Assembly: GCA_015486285.1 (NCBI GenBank)
Contig: WFRX01000387.1
Location: 1 to 32,373, forward strand
Direction of reading: 5' to 3'
DNA length: 32,373 nt
DNA from: a bacterium
Lineage (GTDB): Bacteria > Desulfobacterota > DSWW01
Under the pieces are notes generated by a model. It saw nothing but the letters and a program-made list of their open reading frames with translations, was not told the DNA's origin and made no database searches. Of the stretch, positions 15,684-23,654 are shown piece after piece; position 1 is the first letter of the stretch, and each line of letters opens with the position of its first letter. Made by a program: the position numbers and the translations under genes.

Positions 15684-15726
15684 CCCTCTTCCTTTCCGGC
15701 AGGAGCCGGCCGCCACAACAAGAGGG
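15684..15726. terminator. Nested stem-loop after the methyltransferase gene
   Basis: CCCTCTT (15684-15690) pairs with AAGAGGG (15720-15726) and encloses CCGGC-AGGA-GCCGG (15696-15709). It begins at the base after the methyltransferase stop and lies between convergent genes. There is no T-run, so it may be a 3'-end stabilising structure rather than an intrinsic terminator. Confidence 0.45.
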
Positions 15727-15781
15727 AACATGCCAGGTGCCGGGCTGCATCCACATGGCCCGCGCTTTCCCGGCGGCGGGT

Positions 15782-16966
15782 TCAGTCGACCAGCGCCGAA
15801 ACCACCAGGTCCGAAAGCCGCTGGAAACGAAGGATGCTGGCCCCTTCCTCGAGGAGACCGGCCGTGAAGCAGACAAAGGTGAGGTCCCGTTCCGGATCCA
15901 CCCAGAACAGGGTTGACCCGGCGCCCAGGCCGGCAAAGGTCCCGGAAGAGGTGGTCAGCCCCAGGGGCGTCGGAAATGTGCCCACGCCGCGCAGAAAAAA
16001 GCTCAGGCCCAGGTAGGCGGGCCACTCGGGCCAGTTGTACATCTCCCGGGCATAGTCGAAGAGATCGTTCGGATGCATTCCGGTCTGGTTCGTGACGGCA
16101 AGCTGGACGATCGCCGGGGAGAGAAGCCTCACCCCGTCGAGTTCCCCATTCCGCCTGAGCATCTCGCTGAAGCGGTAGATGTCCGCGACCGTGGAGAACA
16201 CACCCGCCGCCGGCATCTCGGTCTCCTCTTCGACCATGACATTCGTTGCCTCGAGCAGAGCGGGATCGAACAGGCCGGGAGTTTTGTCCCGGACCACGAC
16301 GGGCACCCTCCGCCCGGCCAGATCGGGGCGGAGGCCCATGGAGGTGTCCTTCATCCCGAGGGGCTCCAGCACATCCTCGGCCACGATCCGGCGAAAAGGG
16401 CGATTACCGCCATCCAGGCGGCGCACCATCTCTGCAAGAACCGCGTGCGCCGTAAAGGCGTTGTAGGAAACCTGTTTCCCGGGCAGGGTCATCAACCGCT
16501 GTTCGCAGGCGGCGGCCACGTACGCCTGCAGGTTCCCGACCTGATCAAGCGGCAAGCTCGAAGGAATCTCGCCCGATATGCCGCTCGTGTGCGTGAGCAG
16601 GTGCTTGACCGTGACATTCTGTTTTCCCTTGATGCCGAACTCCGGGATGATCTCGGCAACCCGCGTCGTCAGACTGAGTTCACCCCGATCGATGCGCATC
16701 AGCACGGTGGCGGTTGTCAACTGCTTGGTGATCGACATGACAAAGAAAACGTCATCCTTTTCCGCAACACGTTTGCCCGCCAGGTCCGTGTGCCCGATCG
16801 CACCGTGCATGACCACCACGCCGCCCCGTGCGACGAGAAACACGGCCCCGTCGTAGAGCCCCTTGGCCGTGTCCTGTTCGATCACCCGGGCAAATGCGTC
16901 CAGACGATCCGGATCCATGCCCTGTTCCGAAGCCCTTTTGATCTCCACCCCATGATCATGCGCCAT
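15782..16966 (-). CDS. Serine hydrolase, beta-lactamase / CubicO family
   Basis: The 394-residue enzyme belongs to the class C beta-lactamase-like (CubicO/EstB) serine hydrolases, a family that includes esterases, transpeptidase-like proteins and D-aminopeptidases. The nucleophile motif is S78-I-T-K81. The second motif is Y168-N-A, where most members have Y-x-N/G. HLLTHTSGISG (122-132) is the usual conserved loop. No signal peptide is seen, so it is probably cytoplasmic. The start at 16966 follows GAGGTGGG on the minus strand; the longer frame to 17056 is unsupported. It is divergent from the second AMP-binding ligase, with 255 bases shared between them. It is unlikely to confer beta-lactam resistance; ester hydrolysis is more likely by family. 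Confidence 0.87.
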   Translation of the reverse strand: MAHDHGVEIKRASEQGMDPDRLDAFARVIEQDTAKGLYDGAVFLVARGGVVVMHGAIGHTDLAGKRVAEKDDVFFVMSITKQLTTATVLMRIDRGELSLTTRVAEIIPEFGIKGKQNVTVKHLLTHTSGISGEIPSSLPLDQVGNLQAYVAAACEQRLMTLPGKQVSYNAFTAHAVLAEMVRRLDGGNRPFRRIVAEDVLEPLGMKDTSMGLRPDLAGRRVPVVVRDKTPGLFDPALLEATNVMVEEETEMPAAGVFSTVADIYRFSEMLRRNGELDGVRLLSPAIVQLAVTNQTGMHPNDLFDYAREMYNWPEWPAYLGLSFFLRGVGTFPTPLGLTTSSGTFAGLGAGSTLFWVDPERDLTFVCFTAGLLEEGASILRFQRLSDLVVSALVD

Positions 16967-17125
16967 CGTCCCACCTCGCTTTCTGATCCCGGACGCCCGC
17001 TGCGGAGCGCCGGAACGCTCTGGATCGGCGCCCGAAGGCGCCCTTCCCGGGCCCAACTGCCCGATCCCTCGCCGGCAATCGAATGGTACCGATTGCTCAT
17101 CCCCTTATCAACCTCCTGCTTCGAA

Positions 17126-17157
17126 TTGACAGGGGAGTACCTTCCCTCCAATATATG
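17126..17157 (+). promoter_or_regulatory. Weak candidate promoter of the second AMP-binding ligase
   Basis: A perfect TTGACA (17126-17131) is followed by an AT-rich stretch CAATATATG (17149-17157), giving an imperfect -10 at a spacing of 17-20 bases. It lies about 65 bases before the ligase start. Confidence 0.35.
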
Positions 17158-17221
17158 GGTCTGTGAAATAAAAAAACCCCCAATCTTCGTCCCGGCCTCG
17201 TCCCGGCAAGGAGGAATACAG

Positions 17222-18766
17222 ATGGAGCTCGAACATCCCCGCAAATGGGTGCAGGAAGACCCCGACAAGCCGGCCTTTATCATGGCCAGGAGCGGCCGGG
17301 TGGTCACCCGCCTGCAACTCGAGGAATCGGCCAATCGGTGCGCCCACATGCTCCGGGACCTGGGTCTCAAGACCGGCGACACCATCGCCATATTCATGGA
17401 GAACAGCCCGGCTTTCATCGAAATCGCCTGTGCCGCCGCACGCTCGGGACTCCTGTATACGACGATCAGCACGCATCTTGCCGTCCCCGAGGTGGAGTAC
17501 ATCGTGAACGACTGCGGAGCAAAGGCCTTTTTCACCTCGACGGCCAGGGCTGAGGTGGCCTCTCAGCTCCTTGACAAGATGCCGAACGTGGCGGCCCGGC
17601 TGATGGTCAACGGAACCCTACCCGGCTACGAGGCGTACGAGGACAAGGTATCCGCCTACCCCGTCGACCCGATCCCGGACGAAATGGCCGGGGCGGACAT
17701 GCTCTATTCATCCGGCACGACGGGCCGCCCGAAGGGAATCAAGCTCAACGTGGAACCGATGCCTTACGGAGAACTCTCGGACGGGGGCAAACTCCTGATC
17801 GCCCTGTACGGTCTCAACAACGAGACGGTCTATCTCTCTCCCGCGCCCCTGTACCACGCGGCCCCTCTCCGCTTCGTCATGCTCACCCTATACGTCGGCG
17901 GCACGGTCATCGTCATGGAGAAGTTCGACGCCCTTGAATCGATCAAGCTCATCGAAAAATACAAGGTCACCCACAGCCAGTGGGTGCCCACCATGTTCAT
18001 CCGGATGCTCAAGCTCCCGGAGGAGGAACGAAGGAAGTACGACGTTTCGTCGCAAAAGATCGCGATCCATGCCGCCGCGCCGGTTCCGATCCAGGTCAAG
18101 GAGCAGATGATCGACTGGTGGGGCCCCATCCTGTTCGAATACTACGCAGGGACCGAGGGAAACGGGCTGTGCGCCATCGCGTCGGACGAATGGTTACAGC
18201 ACAAGGGATCTGTGGGCAGGGCCATGCTCGGAACCATCAAGATCCTGGACGACGAAGAAAACGAGCTGCCGCCCAGAGAGGTGGGAACCATTTACTTCGC
18301 GGACGGCGTCGATTTCGAGTACCACAACGACCCGGAGAAGACCGCGAGCAGCCGCACGGCCCAGGGCTGGACGACCCTGAACGACGTGGGGTACGTAGAC
18401 GAGGAAGGCTACCTCTATCTCACCGACCGGAAGACCAACATGATCATCTCCGGCGGCGTGAACATCTATCCCCAGGAGTCGGAGAACATCCTGGTCACCC
18501 ACCCCAAGGTACTCGATGCGGCCGTGATCGGCGTTCCCCATGAAGAATTCGGGGAAGCGGTCAAGGCGGTGGTCCAACTGCGGAATCCCGCAGAGGCGAG
18601 CCCGGCGCTCGAACAGGAACTCATCGAGTTCTGCCGCGGCCAGCTGGCCAAACTCAAGTGCCCGTCCAGCATCGACTTCGTGGACGAACTGCCCCGTACG
18701 CCCACGGGCAAGCTGCTCAAGCGCCTGCTCAAGGACAAGTACTGGAAACAGGAATCGGACCAATGA
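17222..18766 (+). CDS. AMP-binding acyl/aryl-CoA ligase
   Basis: This 514-residue ANL ligase has YSSGTTGRPKG (162-172) as its ATP loop, YYAGTEG (308-314), the hinge TDRKTNMIISGGVNIYPQE (401-419) and the catalytic K497 in TPTGKLL. The usual TGD motif before the hinge is altered to L-N-D (386-388) with the Asp kept. The overall pattern resembles crotonobetaine- or medium-chain-type ligases annotated widely in Desulfobacterota, but the substrate is unknown. AAGGAGG (17208-17214) precedes the ATG at 17222; the same frame is open back to 16073, which is antisense to the hydrolase and not coding. The outer-membrane protein gene follows after 78 bases. Confidence 0.9.
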   Translation: MELEHPRKWVQEDPDKPAFIMARSGRVVTRLQLEESANRCAHMLRDLGLKTGDTIAIFMENSPAFIEIACAAARSGLLYTTISTHLAVPEVEYIVNDCGAKAFFTSTARAEVASQLLDKMPNVAARLMVNGTLPGYEAYEDKVSAYPVDPIPDEMAGADMLYSSGTTGRPKGIKLNVEPMPYGELSDGGKLLIALYGLNNETVYLSPAPLYHAAPLRFVMLTLYVGGTVIVMEKFDALESIKLIEKYKVTHSQWVPTMFIRMLKLPEEERRKYDVSSQKIAIHAAAPVPIQVKEQMIDWWGPILFEYYAGTEGNGLCAIASDEWLQHKGSVGRAMLGTIKILDDEENELPPREVGTIYFADGVDFEYHNDPEKTASSRTAQGWTTLNDVGYVDEEGYLYLTDRKTNMIISGGVNIYPQESENILVTHPKVLDAAVIGVPHEEFGEAVKAVVQLRNPAEASPALEQELIEFCRGQLAKLKCPSSIDFVDELPRTPTGKLLKRLLKDKYWKQESDQ

Positions 18767-18844
18767 GACTTACTAACCCTTAAAGGGGCTTGCTCTCTGC
18801 CTGAACCCGGCCCCGCCGATCCTGGCCAGGAAGGAAAAACCGGC

Positions 18845-20017
18845 ATGAGCAGGCGGATGACCGTTGTCCTCGCTTCCCTTCTGTCGGCGTGGCTGGTCTT
18901 CCGCGCCGGTCCGGTGGAAGCCTCCTTCCCGGACGACTTCAAAGACCCCAAAGACGGCGCATTCGACGTAACCAGGCTGCTGGCGCGTCCGGCCGGGTTT
19001 CTTCCGGTTCCGATCATCATTACGGAGCCGGCCGTAGGATACGGTGGAGGCCTTGCCGCCCTCTATTTTCACGGCTCCGGACAAGGAGACACCAATAATG
19101 CCGGAGGGGGGCGGGAGGGCTCCAGCCGTTTTGAAACGCCCAATATCACCGCCATTGCCGGGTTGGGCACGGAAAACGGAACATGGGGCGCCGGCGCCGG
19201 ACATTTCGGATCCTGGTTCAAGGATCGGCTGCGTTACCTCGGCATGGCCGGATATGCCTCGGTCAACCTGAAGTTCTACGGATCCGGCCGGATCGACCTC
19301 AGCGACCGGCCCGTGCATTACAGTCTGGAGAGCTTCTTCCTGCTCCAGGAGCTCAAGGCGCGGATAGGCAGGAGCGATTTTTTCGGTGGCATCCGTTACA
19401 CCTTCATGAGCGCGGACAGCGGCTTCGGCTTCGACAGGGAGCCTCCCAATTTCATCAAGAAAAGGCTCCAGAACCGGCAGGGTGGCCTGGGCCCCCTGCT
19501 CGAGTACGACAGCCGGGACAACATCCTCTCACCCAACCGGGGCATCAGCGCGTTGGCGCTCGGCCAGATCTTCGACCCGGCCTTCGGAGGAGAAGAACAC
19601 TTTTTCAGGGTACGAAGCTATGCAAAGCTTTACCAGGACATACTCAACAAGAAGCTGCTTCTCGGCCTGCGGCTCGACGGACAATTCACCGGCGGCACGG
19701 TCCCTTTCTATGCGCTGCCTTTCATCGACATGCGAGGCATCCCCGCCATGCGCTACCAGGGCCGGTACGCCTTCGTGACGGAGGGGCAGGTCATGTGGAA
19801 CTGTTATCGCCGCTGGTATCTTCTCGCCTTCCTCGGTGCGGGGTGGGCGGTCGATTCGGCCAGTGAACTTTCTTTGGATTCCGCGGAGATCTCCAAGGGA
19901 TTCGGCTTTCGCTATCTCATTGCGCGCATGCTGGGGCTTCGAGTCGGTATCGATGTGGCACGGGGGCCTGAGGAGTGGGCCTTTTACATCCAGACCGGCC
20001 AGGCATGGGGCCGTTAG
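18845..20017 (+). CDS. Outer-membrane beta-barrel protein, Omp85/BamA-like surface antigen family
   Basis: The 390-residue protein has a signal peptide ending near PVEA (residue 26), then amphipathic beta-strand sequence without POTRA domains. It matches the short Bac_surface_Ag/patatin-barrel type of Omp85 relatives. DMRGIPAMRYQG near 297-308 resembles the RGF loop motif that closes the Omp85 barrel, and LLEYDSRDNILSPNRG near 219-234 is the typical start of the barrel repeats (YDxRD...P..G). Related proteins are often called BamA/TamA family, but without POTRA domains an insertase role is uncertain. AGGAAGGA (18829-18836) precedes the start at 18845. It may be co-transcribed with the ligase upstream. 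The aldolase follows after 56 bases. Confidence 0.8.
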   Translation: MSRRMTVVLASLLSAWLVFRAGPVEASFPDDFKDPKDGAFDVTRLLARPAGFLPVPIIITEPAVGYGGGLAALYFHGSGQGDTNNAGGGREGSSRFETPNITAIAGLGTENGTWGAGAGHFGSWFKDRLRYLGMAGYASVNLKFYGSGRIDLSDRPVHYSLESFFLLQELKARIGRSDFFGGIRYTFMSADSGFGFDREPPNFIKKRLQNRQGGLGPLLEYDSRDNILSPNRGISALALGQIFDPAFGGEEHFFRVRSYAKLYQDILNKKLLLGLRLDGQFTGGTVPFYALPFIDMRGIPAMRYQGRYAFVTEGQVMWNCYRRWYLLAFLGAGWAVDSASELSLDSAEISKGFGFRYLIARMLGLRVGIDVARGPEEWAFYIQTGQAWGR

Positions 20018-20073
20018 ACGAGCACGGACAGCGCAGCCCGAGGGGCTGCCGACACGATCGGGGAGGACAAAGG

Positions 20074-20739
20074 ATGGACAAGTATCTGGAAGAGCGGAAA
20101 TCGGTGATCCAGGTCGCACAGACGCTGTCCGAAGGCGGGTTCTTCGGAACCCGGTCCGGCACCGGCGGGAACGTTTCGGCCCGCTGCGGGGCGGAAGGAC
20201 TGGTGGCGGTGACTCCCTCCGGACGCCCTTACCAAAACCTCAAACCGGCGGATATCTGTATCGTCGACCTCGAAGGGGGCCAGGTGGCGGGCGAGCTTCG
20301 GCCCAGCATCGAGACAGGCATGCACCTGAGCGTGTACCGCACCCGGCCCGAGGTGGGCGCGGTACTCCACACCCATCAACATTATGCCAGCGTATTGTCG
20401 GTGATCGATGAACCGATCCCGCCGCTTTTCGATGAAGTTTCCCTGCACCTGGGCGTTCAGGTCGATGTGGTGCCGTACGGGCCTTCCGGGTCCCCGGAAC
20501 TCGCGGCCCATGTAGCGGACGTTGTTGCCAACGGCGGCAACGGCTTTATCTTGCAAAATCACGGCGCCCTGTGTCTCGGGAAGACACTGGAAGAGGCCCT
20601 CACAAATGTGGAGATGCTCGAAAAGGCCGCCAAGGTCTATTTTCACGCCCTGTGTACCGGAAAAGAGGTAACACGCCTGCCCCGAGAAACCCTGAGCATG
20701 ATTGAGAAAATGCGGAAGCCGCCAAAAAATGATGGATGA
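20074..20739 (+). CDS. Class II aldolase/adducin family protein
   Basis: The 221-residue protein has the zinc-dependent fuculose-phosphate-aldolase fold, whose members cleave sugar phosphates or dehydrate methylthioribulose phosphate. GTGGNVSAR (29-37) binds phosphate. The metal ligands are H99 and H101 in HTHQH and H163 in QNHGALCLG, and the catalytic acid is E80 in PSIETGMH. All expected residues are present, so it should be active. The substrate is undetermined; araD, fucA and mtnB are alternatives and neighbours do not decide. GGGGAGG at 20060-20066 supports the start, while the frame open from 19975 overlaps the preceding gene. Its TGA forms an ATGA overlap with a short downstream frame (20736). 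Confidence 0.88.
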   Translation: MDKYLEERKSVIQVAQTLSEGGFFGTRSGTGGNVSARCGAEGLVAVTPSGRPYQNLKPADICIVDLEGGQVAGELRPSIETGMHLSVYRTRPEVGAVLHTHQHYASVLSVIDEPIPPLFDEVSLHLGVQVDVVPYGPSGSPELAAHVADVVANGGNGFILQNHGALCLGKTLEEALTNVEMLEKAAKVYFHALCTGKEVTRLPRETLSMIEKMRKPPKNDG

Positions 20740-20873
20740 AGACGGCCCTGTGCGCTCGAGCCCGCCTCGCGGTACGGAAGAAACCCCCGACCCGAAAAAT
20801 GCATCCAAATTCTGAACCGGACGAGACGAAATCCGGGAAGCACTTGGAGAAAATTTGCATTTCAGGTGGCGGC

Positions 20874-21008
20874 ATGACAAACACAAACGAAATTCAAGGC
20901 TGGAAGATCAGCGGATGGGGGCTTCTACGCGGACTTGCCCTGCTCGTCTCTTCCTGGCTCGCCGTCACAGCCTTGCACTACCTCGTCCTTGCCGTCATGC
21001 GGGGTTGA
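20874..21008 (+). CDS. Possible tiny single-span membrane protein
   Basis: This 44-residue frame has a polar N-terminus (MTNTNEIQGWKISGWG) and one strongly hydrophobic helix, about 17-42, ending ALHYLVLAVMRG. AGGTGG at 20864-20869 is well placed. The same frame is open back to an ATG at 20736 that overlaps the aldolase stop as ATGA, so a 90-residue coupled product is possible, but its extra N-terminus is basic and low-complexity. I do not recognise a family. Confidence 0.4.
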   Translation: MTNTNEIQGWKISGWGLLRGLALLVSSWLAVTALHYLVLAVMRG

Positions 21009-21104
21009 CCTTCACTGCTTGCTGTCGTCCCTGATCATTACCCGACCGCGATGATAGGGTCCGGGGAAAGATTCCGAAGCGTTCATGAACCATACGGCCG
21101 GGCA

Positions 21105-22070
21105 TCAGTCGAGCCGCTCCCAGCCTATCCGCCCGGCGGTCCGGACGCGACGGACCTCACCCCGCCCCTCCAGGTAGACCAGTACGTTGAGCACGAGCAT
21201 CCGGGTCATGGCCTCCAGGGAGAAAGGGATACCTGGAAACACCCGCCGGGTGATCTCCTTCAGTGGGATCGGCTCCGCCCCAAGGACCGCCCCGACCCGG
21301 TCCGGGTACTCGCGGCCTCCGGCCAGGGCCTTTTCGAGGAATCCCCTTGCCTTGGTCCTGTCCGTCATGGGTTCGCCGTGCCCAGGGAGGATGATCTCGG
21401 GCCCAAGGGGGATCACCTTCTCAAGGGAGCGTACAGCGGCCCCGTAGTCGGAGTGGGGGTTGTTGAGATCCATCCCCTGGGCGCTCTCGAAGTCGACCAG
21501 GTCTCCCAGCACGAGCACCCCGGCATCCGGCACGAGGTAGGCCATGTGTCCGGGGCTGTGGCCCGGGGTATGGAGGGCCCGGACCGTCCTGCCGATGTCG
21601 ATGGTCTCTCCGTCGCTCAGGGCCCGGTCCACCTTGAGCCTCGGCTGCCTCCCCCAGGCGATCCATACGATGGCCCGGCCAAAGGCCAGGGGGTATGGGA
21701 AGACCTCCCTGCGCAGCTCTCCGAAATCGGCCACAAAGGCACGGAAGTTTGTCGCCGCATCCTCGATCCATGGCACCTCCTCCTTGCCCGCCCCGATGCC
21801 GGCCCGGGCCATGGAGCAGACAGCCCGGTCCGCATTGATATGATCCCAGTGGCCGTGGGTGTGGACGATCCAGGAGACCTCAGCCGGGTTCAGCCCATCG
21901 GCTTGCATCCCTTCGACGAGCTGCCGGAAGGCCCCGCCCCGTGTGACCCCGGTGTCGATCATGAGGAGGGAGTCTCCCCTGACAACGACCACGTTCGCGG
22001 ATCCCGCACCGGGCCGTATCTTCTCCCCGGGTCTTCCTCTGTAAGCATAGACTCCGTTGGCTATCTCCAT
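21105..22070 (-). CDS. Metallo-beta-lactamase-fold hydrolase
   Basis: The 321-residue protein has the MBL fold with the metal motif HTHGHWDH (70-77), giving H72, H74, D76 and H77. It also has HTPGHSPGHMAY with its third-site histidine, the bridging Asp in VLGDLVDFE and a final His in LPGHGEP. The last 60 residues (AVLGAEPIPLKEITRRV...) form a winged-helix-like tail seen in LACTB2/quinone-type hydrolases. It probably hydrolyses a thioester, lactone or similar ester in the cytoplasm; a CoA thioesterase role would fit the ligases nearby, but that is inference. GGAGGAAG lies 8 bases before the ATG on the minus strand; the longer frame to 22262 is not supported. Confidence 0.87.
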   Translation of the reverse strand: MEIANGVYAYRGRPGEKIRPGAGSANVVVVRGDSLLMIDTGVTRGGAFRQLVEGMQADGLNPAEVSWIVHTHGHWDHINADRAVCSMARAGIGAGKEEVPWIEDAATNFRAFVADFGELRREVFPYPLAFGRAIVWIAWGRQPRLKVDRALSDGETIDIGRTVRALHTPGHSPGHMAYLVPDAGVLVLGDLVDFESAQGMDLNNPHSDYGAAVRSLEKVIPLGPEIILPGHGEPMTDRTKARGFLEKALAGGREYPDRVGAVLGAEPIPLKEITRRVFPGIPFSLEAMTRMLVLNVLVYLEGRGEVRRVRTAGRIGWERLD

Positions 22071-22388
22071 AGGGATCTTCCTCCGGTCTCGGCATGGAAA
22101 AGAGGGGCTGCCGACCTGTCCGGCCCTAACGGATAGAAGATAGGTACAACAAGCCTGTAGGTCCTGGCAAGGAGGGGCCAAATTACGGCGGTTACAATCC
22201 TCGGCACCTGCCCAAGTACGAGCGAGAATGTCAGACCGCGATATCCAGGTTCGGTCCCACACCGAGGCCTCTGAAGCTCATGGTCCATTTCGTTTGTCAA
22301 GATATGACGGAACAACCTCGTTCGCCGCCTTCCAAGAGAGTAGGAGAAGAAACCCCAAGGAAACTTCACTTCTTTTGCTCCCACCCGC

Positions 22389-22417
22389 TTGACACGAATT
22401 TTGTGCAACACTAGAAT
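22389..22417 (+). promoter_or_regulatory. Sigma-70 promoter of the toxin-antitoxin operon
   Basis: TTGACA (22389-22394), a 17-base spacer and TAGAAT (22412-22417) form a near-consensus promoter 41 bases upstream of the antitoxin start. Confidence 0.75.
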
Positions 22418-22421
22418 AGTG
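22409..22421. promoter_or_regulatory. Operator-like palindrome over the -10 box
   Basis: CACTA-GAA-TAGTG is a perfect inverted repeat covering the -10 hexamer. Antitoxins of this class autorepress by binding such sites, so this is the likely operator. Confidence 0.5.
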
Positions 22422-22458
22422 CTTATGTGAACAAGACCACGACCACGGAGAGACGAAG

Positions 22459-22686
22459 ATGAAGAATGTCACCATAACCCTCGATGAGGAGACCGCCCGC
22501 TGGGCGCGAATCCGGGCCGCCGAGTTGGAAACCAGTGTCTCCCGCCTTGTGGGGGAGATGCTTCGAGAAAGGATGTTGGAGGAAGAGAGCTATCAAGCGG
22601 CAATGCAGAAATATCTTTCTCAGAAGCCTCGGGGGCTCAAAGGCCCCGGCGTGATATACCCCAAGCGGGAAACTCTTCATGAGTGA
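22459..22686 (+). CDS. Ribbon-helix-helix-type antitoxin
   Basis: The 75-residue protein begins KNVTITLDEETARWARIRAA, the strand and first helix of an Arc/MetJ ribbon-helix-helix domain, followed by SVSRLVGEMLRERM as the second helix. The C-terminal 30 residues, ending in YPKRETLHE, are the likely toxin-neutralising tail. It binds DNA as a dimer and should autoregulate the operon. GGAGAGACGAAG precedes the ATG. It overlaps the toxin gene by 8 bp (22679-22686), the usual arrangement of a VapBC-type pair. Confidence 0.85.
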   Translation: MKNVTITLDEETARWARIRAAELETSVSRLVGEMLRERMLEEESYQAAMQKYLSQKPRGLKGPGVIYPKRETLHE

Positions 22687-23116
22687 GATCATATTCGTCG
22701 ACACGAATGTCCTTGTCTACAGCCGGGATCTCTCCGAGCCGGAAAAACAACCACAAGCGCTCGCCTGGATGAACCACCTGTGGAACACTCGAACCGGGCG
22801 CACGGGCTTCCAGGTTCTCCAGGAGTTCTACGTGACCGTGACCCAGAAACTCGTTCCGGGCATGGACCGGGAAACAGCCAGGGAGGATGTGCGGTCCTTG
22901 CTGACCTGGGGCCCGACAGCAGTGGACCGACGCGTCGTCGAGGGCGCGTGGGCCATGCAAGATGGCTACTCGCTTTCGTGGTGGGATGCTCTGATCGTCT
23001 CTGCCGCGCTGGTGGCCAGGTGCCGCTACCTCCTCACCGAGGACCTACAGGAAGGACAAAACCTGGACACGCTAGTGGTCCTCAATCCGTTTCGAACATC
23101 CCCCTCGGACCTGTAA
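22679..23116 (+). CDS. vapC: PIN-domain toxin (VapC family)
   Basis: The 145-residue PIN-domain protein is a putative Mg-dependent ribonuclease. The acidic active-site set is visible: D8 in FVDTNVLVY, E49 in LQEFYV, D103 in SWWDALIV and D122 in LLTEDLQEG. The length and motif order match VapC toxins, most of which cleave tRNA or rRNA. The gene overlaps the antitoxin by 8 bp and is translated from its own ATG within the antitoxin's last codons. The pair lies just past the 3' end of tRNA-Leu, a common landing area for mobile modules. The RNA target is unknown. Confidence 0.88.
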   Translation: MSEIIFVDTNVLVYSRDLSEPEKQPQALAWMNHLWNTRTGRTGFQVLQEFYVTVTQKLVPGMDRETAREDVRSLLTWGPTAVDRRVVEGAWAMQDGYSLSWWDALIVSAALVARCRYLLTEDLQEGQNLDTLVVLNPFRTSPSDL

Positions 23117-23339
23117 CTCGAAGTCATCCTGGTCGCATTCGTCCATTTCAGTAATGCCCCACTCCCCAGCGACTCTCACTTCTCATCCTCCCTGGGTTCA
23201 CGCACCTCGATGCGGGGTTCGAGGTCGATCCCCTGCCTGCCCATCTCCCCACCCGAACTTTTTCTGCGCTTTCTTTTCGCTTTTCACGCTTGCCGAAAGG
23301 ACACGGAAATTCTCACACAACCGGCTCGTCTCAAATCAA

Positions 23340-23371
23340 GAGAGGGCTGAGCCCGTGAACCCAACCCTCTC
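23340..23371 (-). terminator. Candidate terminator downstream of tRNA-Leu
   Basis: On the minus strand, GAGAGGG (23371-23365) pairs with CCCTCTC (23346-23340), followed by the weakly T-rich TTGATTTG. It lies about 28 bases after the tRNA 3' end. Confidence 0.4.
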
Positions 23372-23398
23372 CAACTATTTGATTGTCAATCGCATTTC

Positions 23399-23486
23399 TG
23401 GTGCCGGAGGCGGGAGTCGAACCCGCACAGGCGCAAGGCCCGGGGGATTTTGAGTCCCCTGCGTCTACCAATTCCACCACTCCGGC
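23399..23486 (-). tRNA. tRNA-Leu (anticodon CAA)
   Basis: The minus strand reads GCCGGAG at the 5' end and CTCCGGC-A-CCA at the 3' end, giving a 7-bp acceptor stem and an encoded CCA (23401-23399). The anticodon arm is GGGGA-CTCAAAA-TCCCC, so the anticodon is CAA (decodes UUG). A long variable arm, as in class II tRNAs, is followed by the T-arm GCGGG-TTCGACT-CCCGC. Without CCA it is 85 nt (23402-23486). Confidence 0.97.
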
Positions 23487-23502
23487 ATAAGGTTTCGCTC
23501 AT

Positions 23503-23610
23503 TCAGCTCAATAAGTTGCTCGTATCACCCTCCCCCTTCTCTCTCGCTACAATTTCGGTGATCTTACCCATGCCGTCCGATTTTATCTCCCTTTGTGGCA
23601 GAATAATCAA
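23503..23610 (-). CDS. Possible 35-residue ORF behind the duplicated promoter
   Basis: A TTG at 23610, preceded by TTGGAG, opens a 35-residue frame beginning MIILPQREIKSDGMGKI and ending NLLS. An internal ATG at residue 14 is an alternative start. The peptide is charged and helix-prone without a signal. It starts about ten bases after the expected transcription start of the promoter at 23626-23654 and ends 17 bases before the tRNA. Codon use is more AT-rich than in the neighbours. It could be a gene fragment or a chance ORF in a tRNA leader. Confidence 0.3.
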   Translation of the reverse strand: MIILPQREIKSDGMGKITEIVAREKGEGDTSNLLS

Positions 23611-23625
23611 AACTCCAAGGACACT

Positions 23626-23654
23626 ATGTTAGAGCCCCTGAGAGATCTGGTCAA
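23626..23654 (-). promoter_or_regulatory. Promoter-like copy downstream of the RND pump gene
   Basis: On the minus strand, TTGACC (23654-23649), a 17-base spacer and TAACAT (23631-23626) repeat exactly the hexamers and spacing found upstream of the efflux operon. It starts 23 bases after the pump stop and points toward the short ORF and tRNA-Leu, so it may drive the tRNA. Confidence 0.6.

Larger units (their letters stand above)
22071..22458. other. Divergent intergenic region
   Basis: This 388-base gap lies between the MBL gene (minus) and the toxin-antitoxin pair (plus). The right end carries the vapBC promoter and operator-like palindrome. A minus-strand TTGACA at 22300-22295 has no convincing -10. 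Nothing else is recognised. Confidence 0.5.

Noticed and set aside
16073..17221. N-terminal extension of the second AMP-binding ligase
   Set aside because: The frame is open but antisense to the serine hydrolase; a strong ribosome site and family-like N-terminus place the start at 17222.
20868..20874. Riboswitch in the gap after the aldolase
   Set aside because: No conserved aptamer-like pattern or terminator could be recognised; only a ribosome site is visible.
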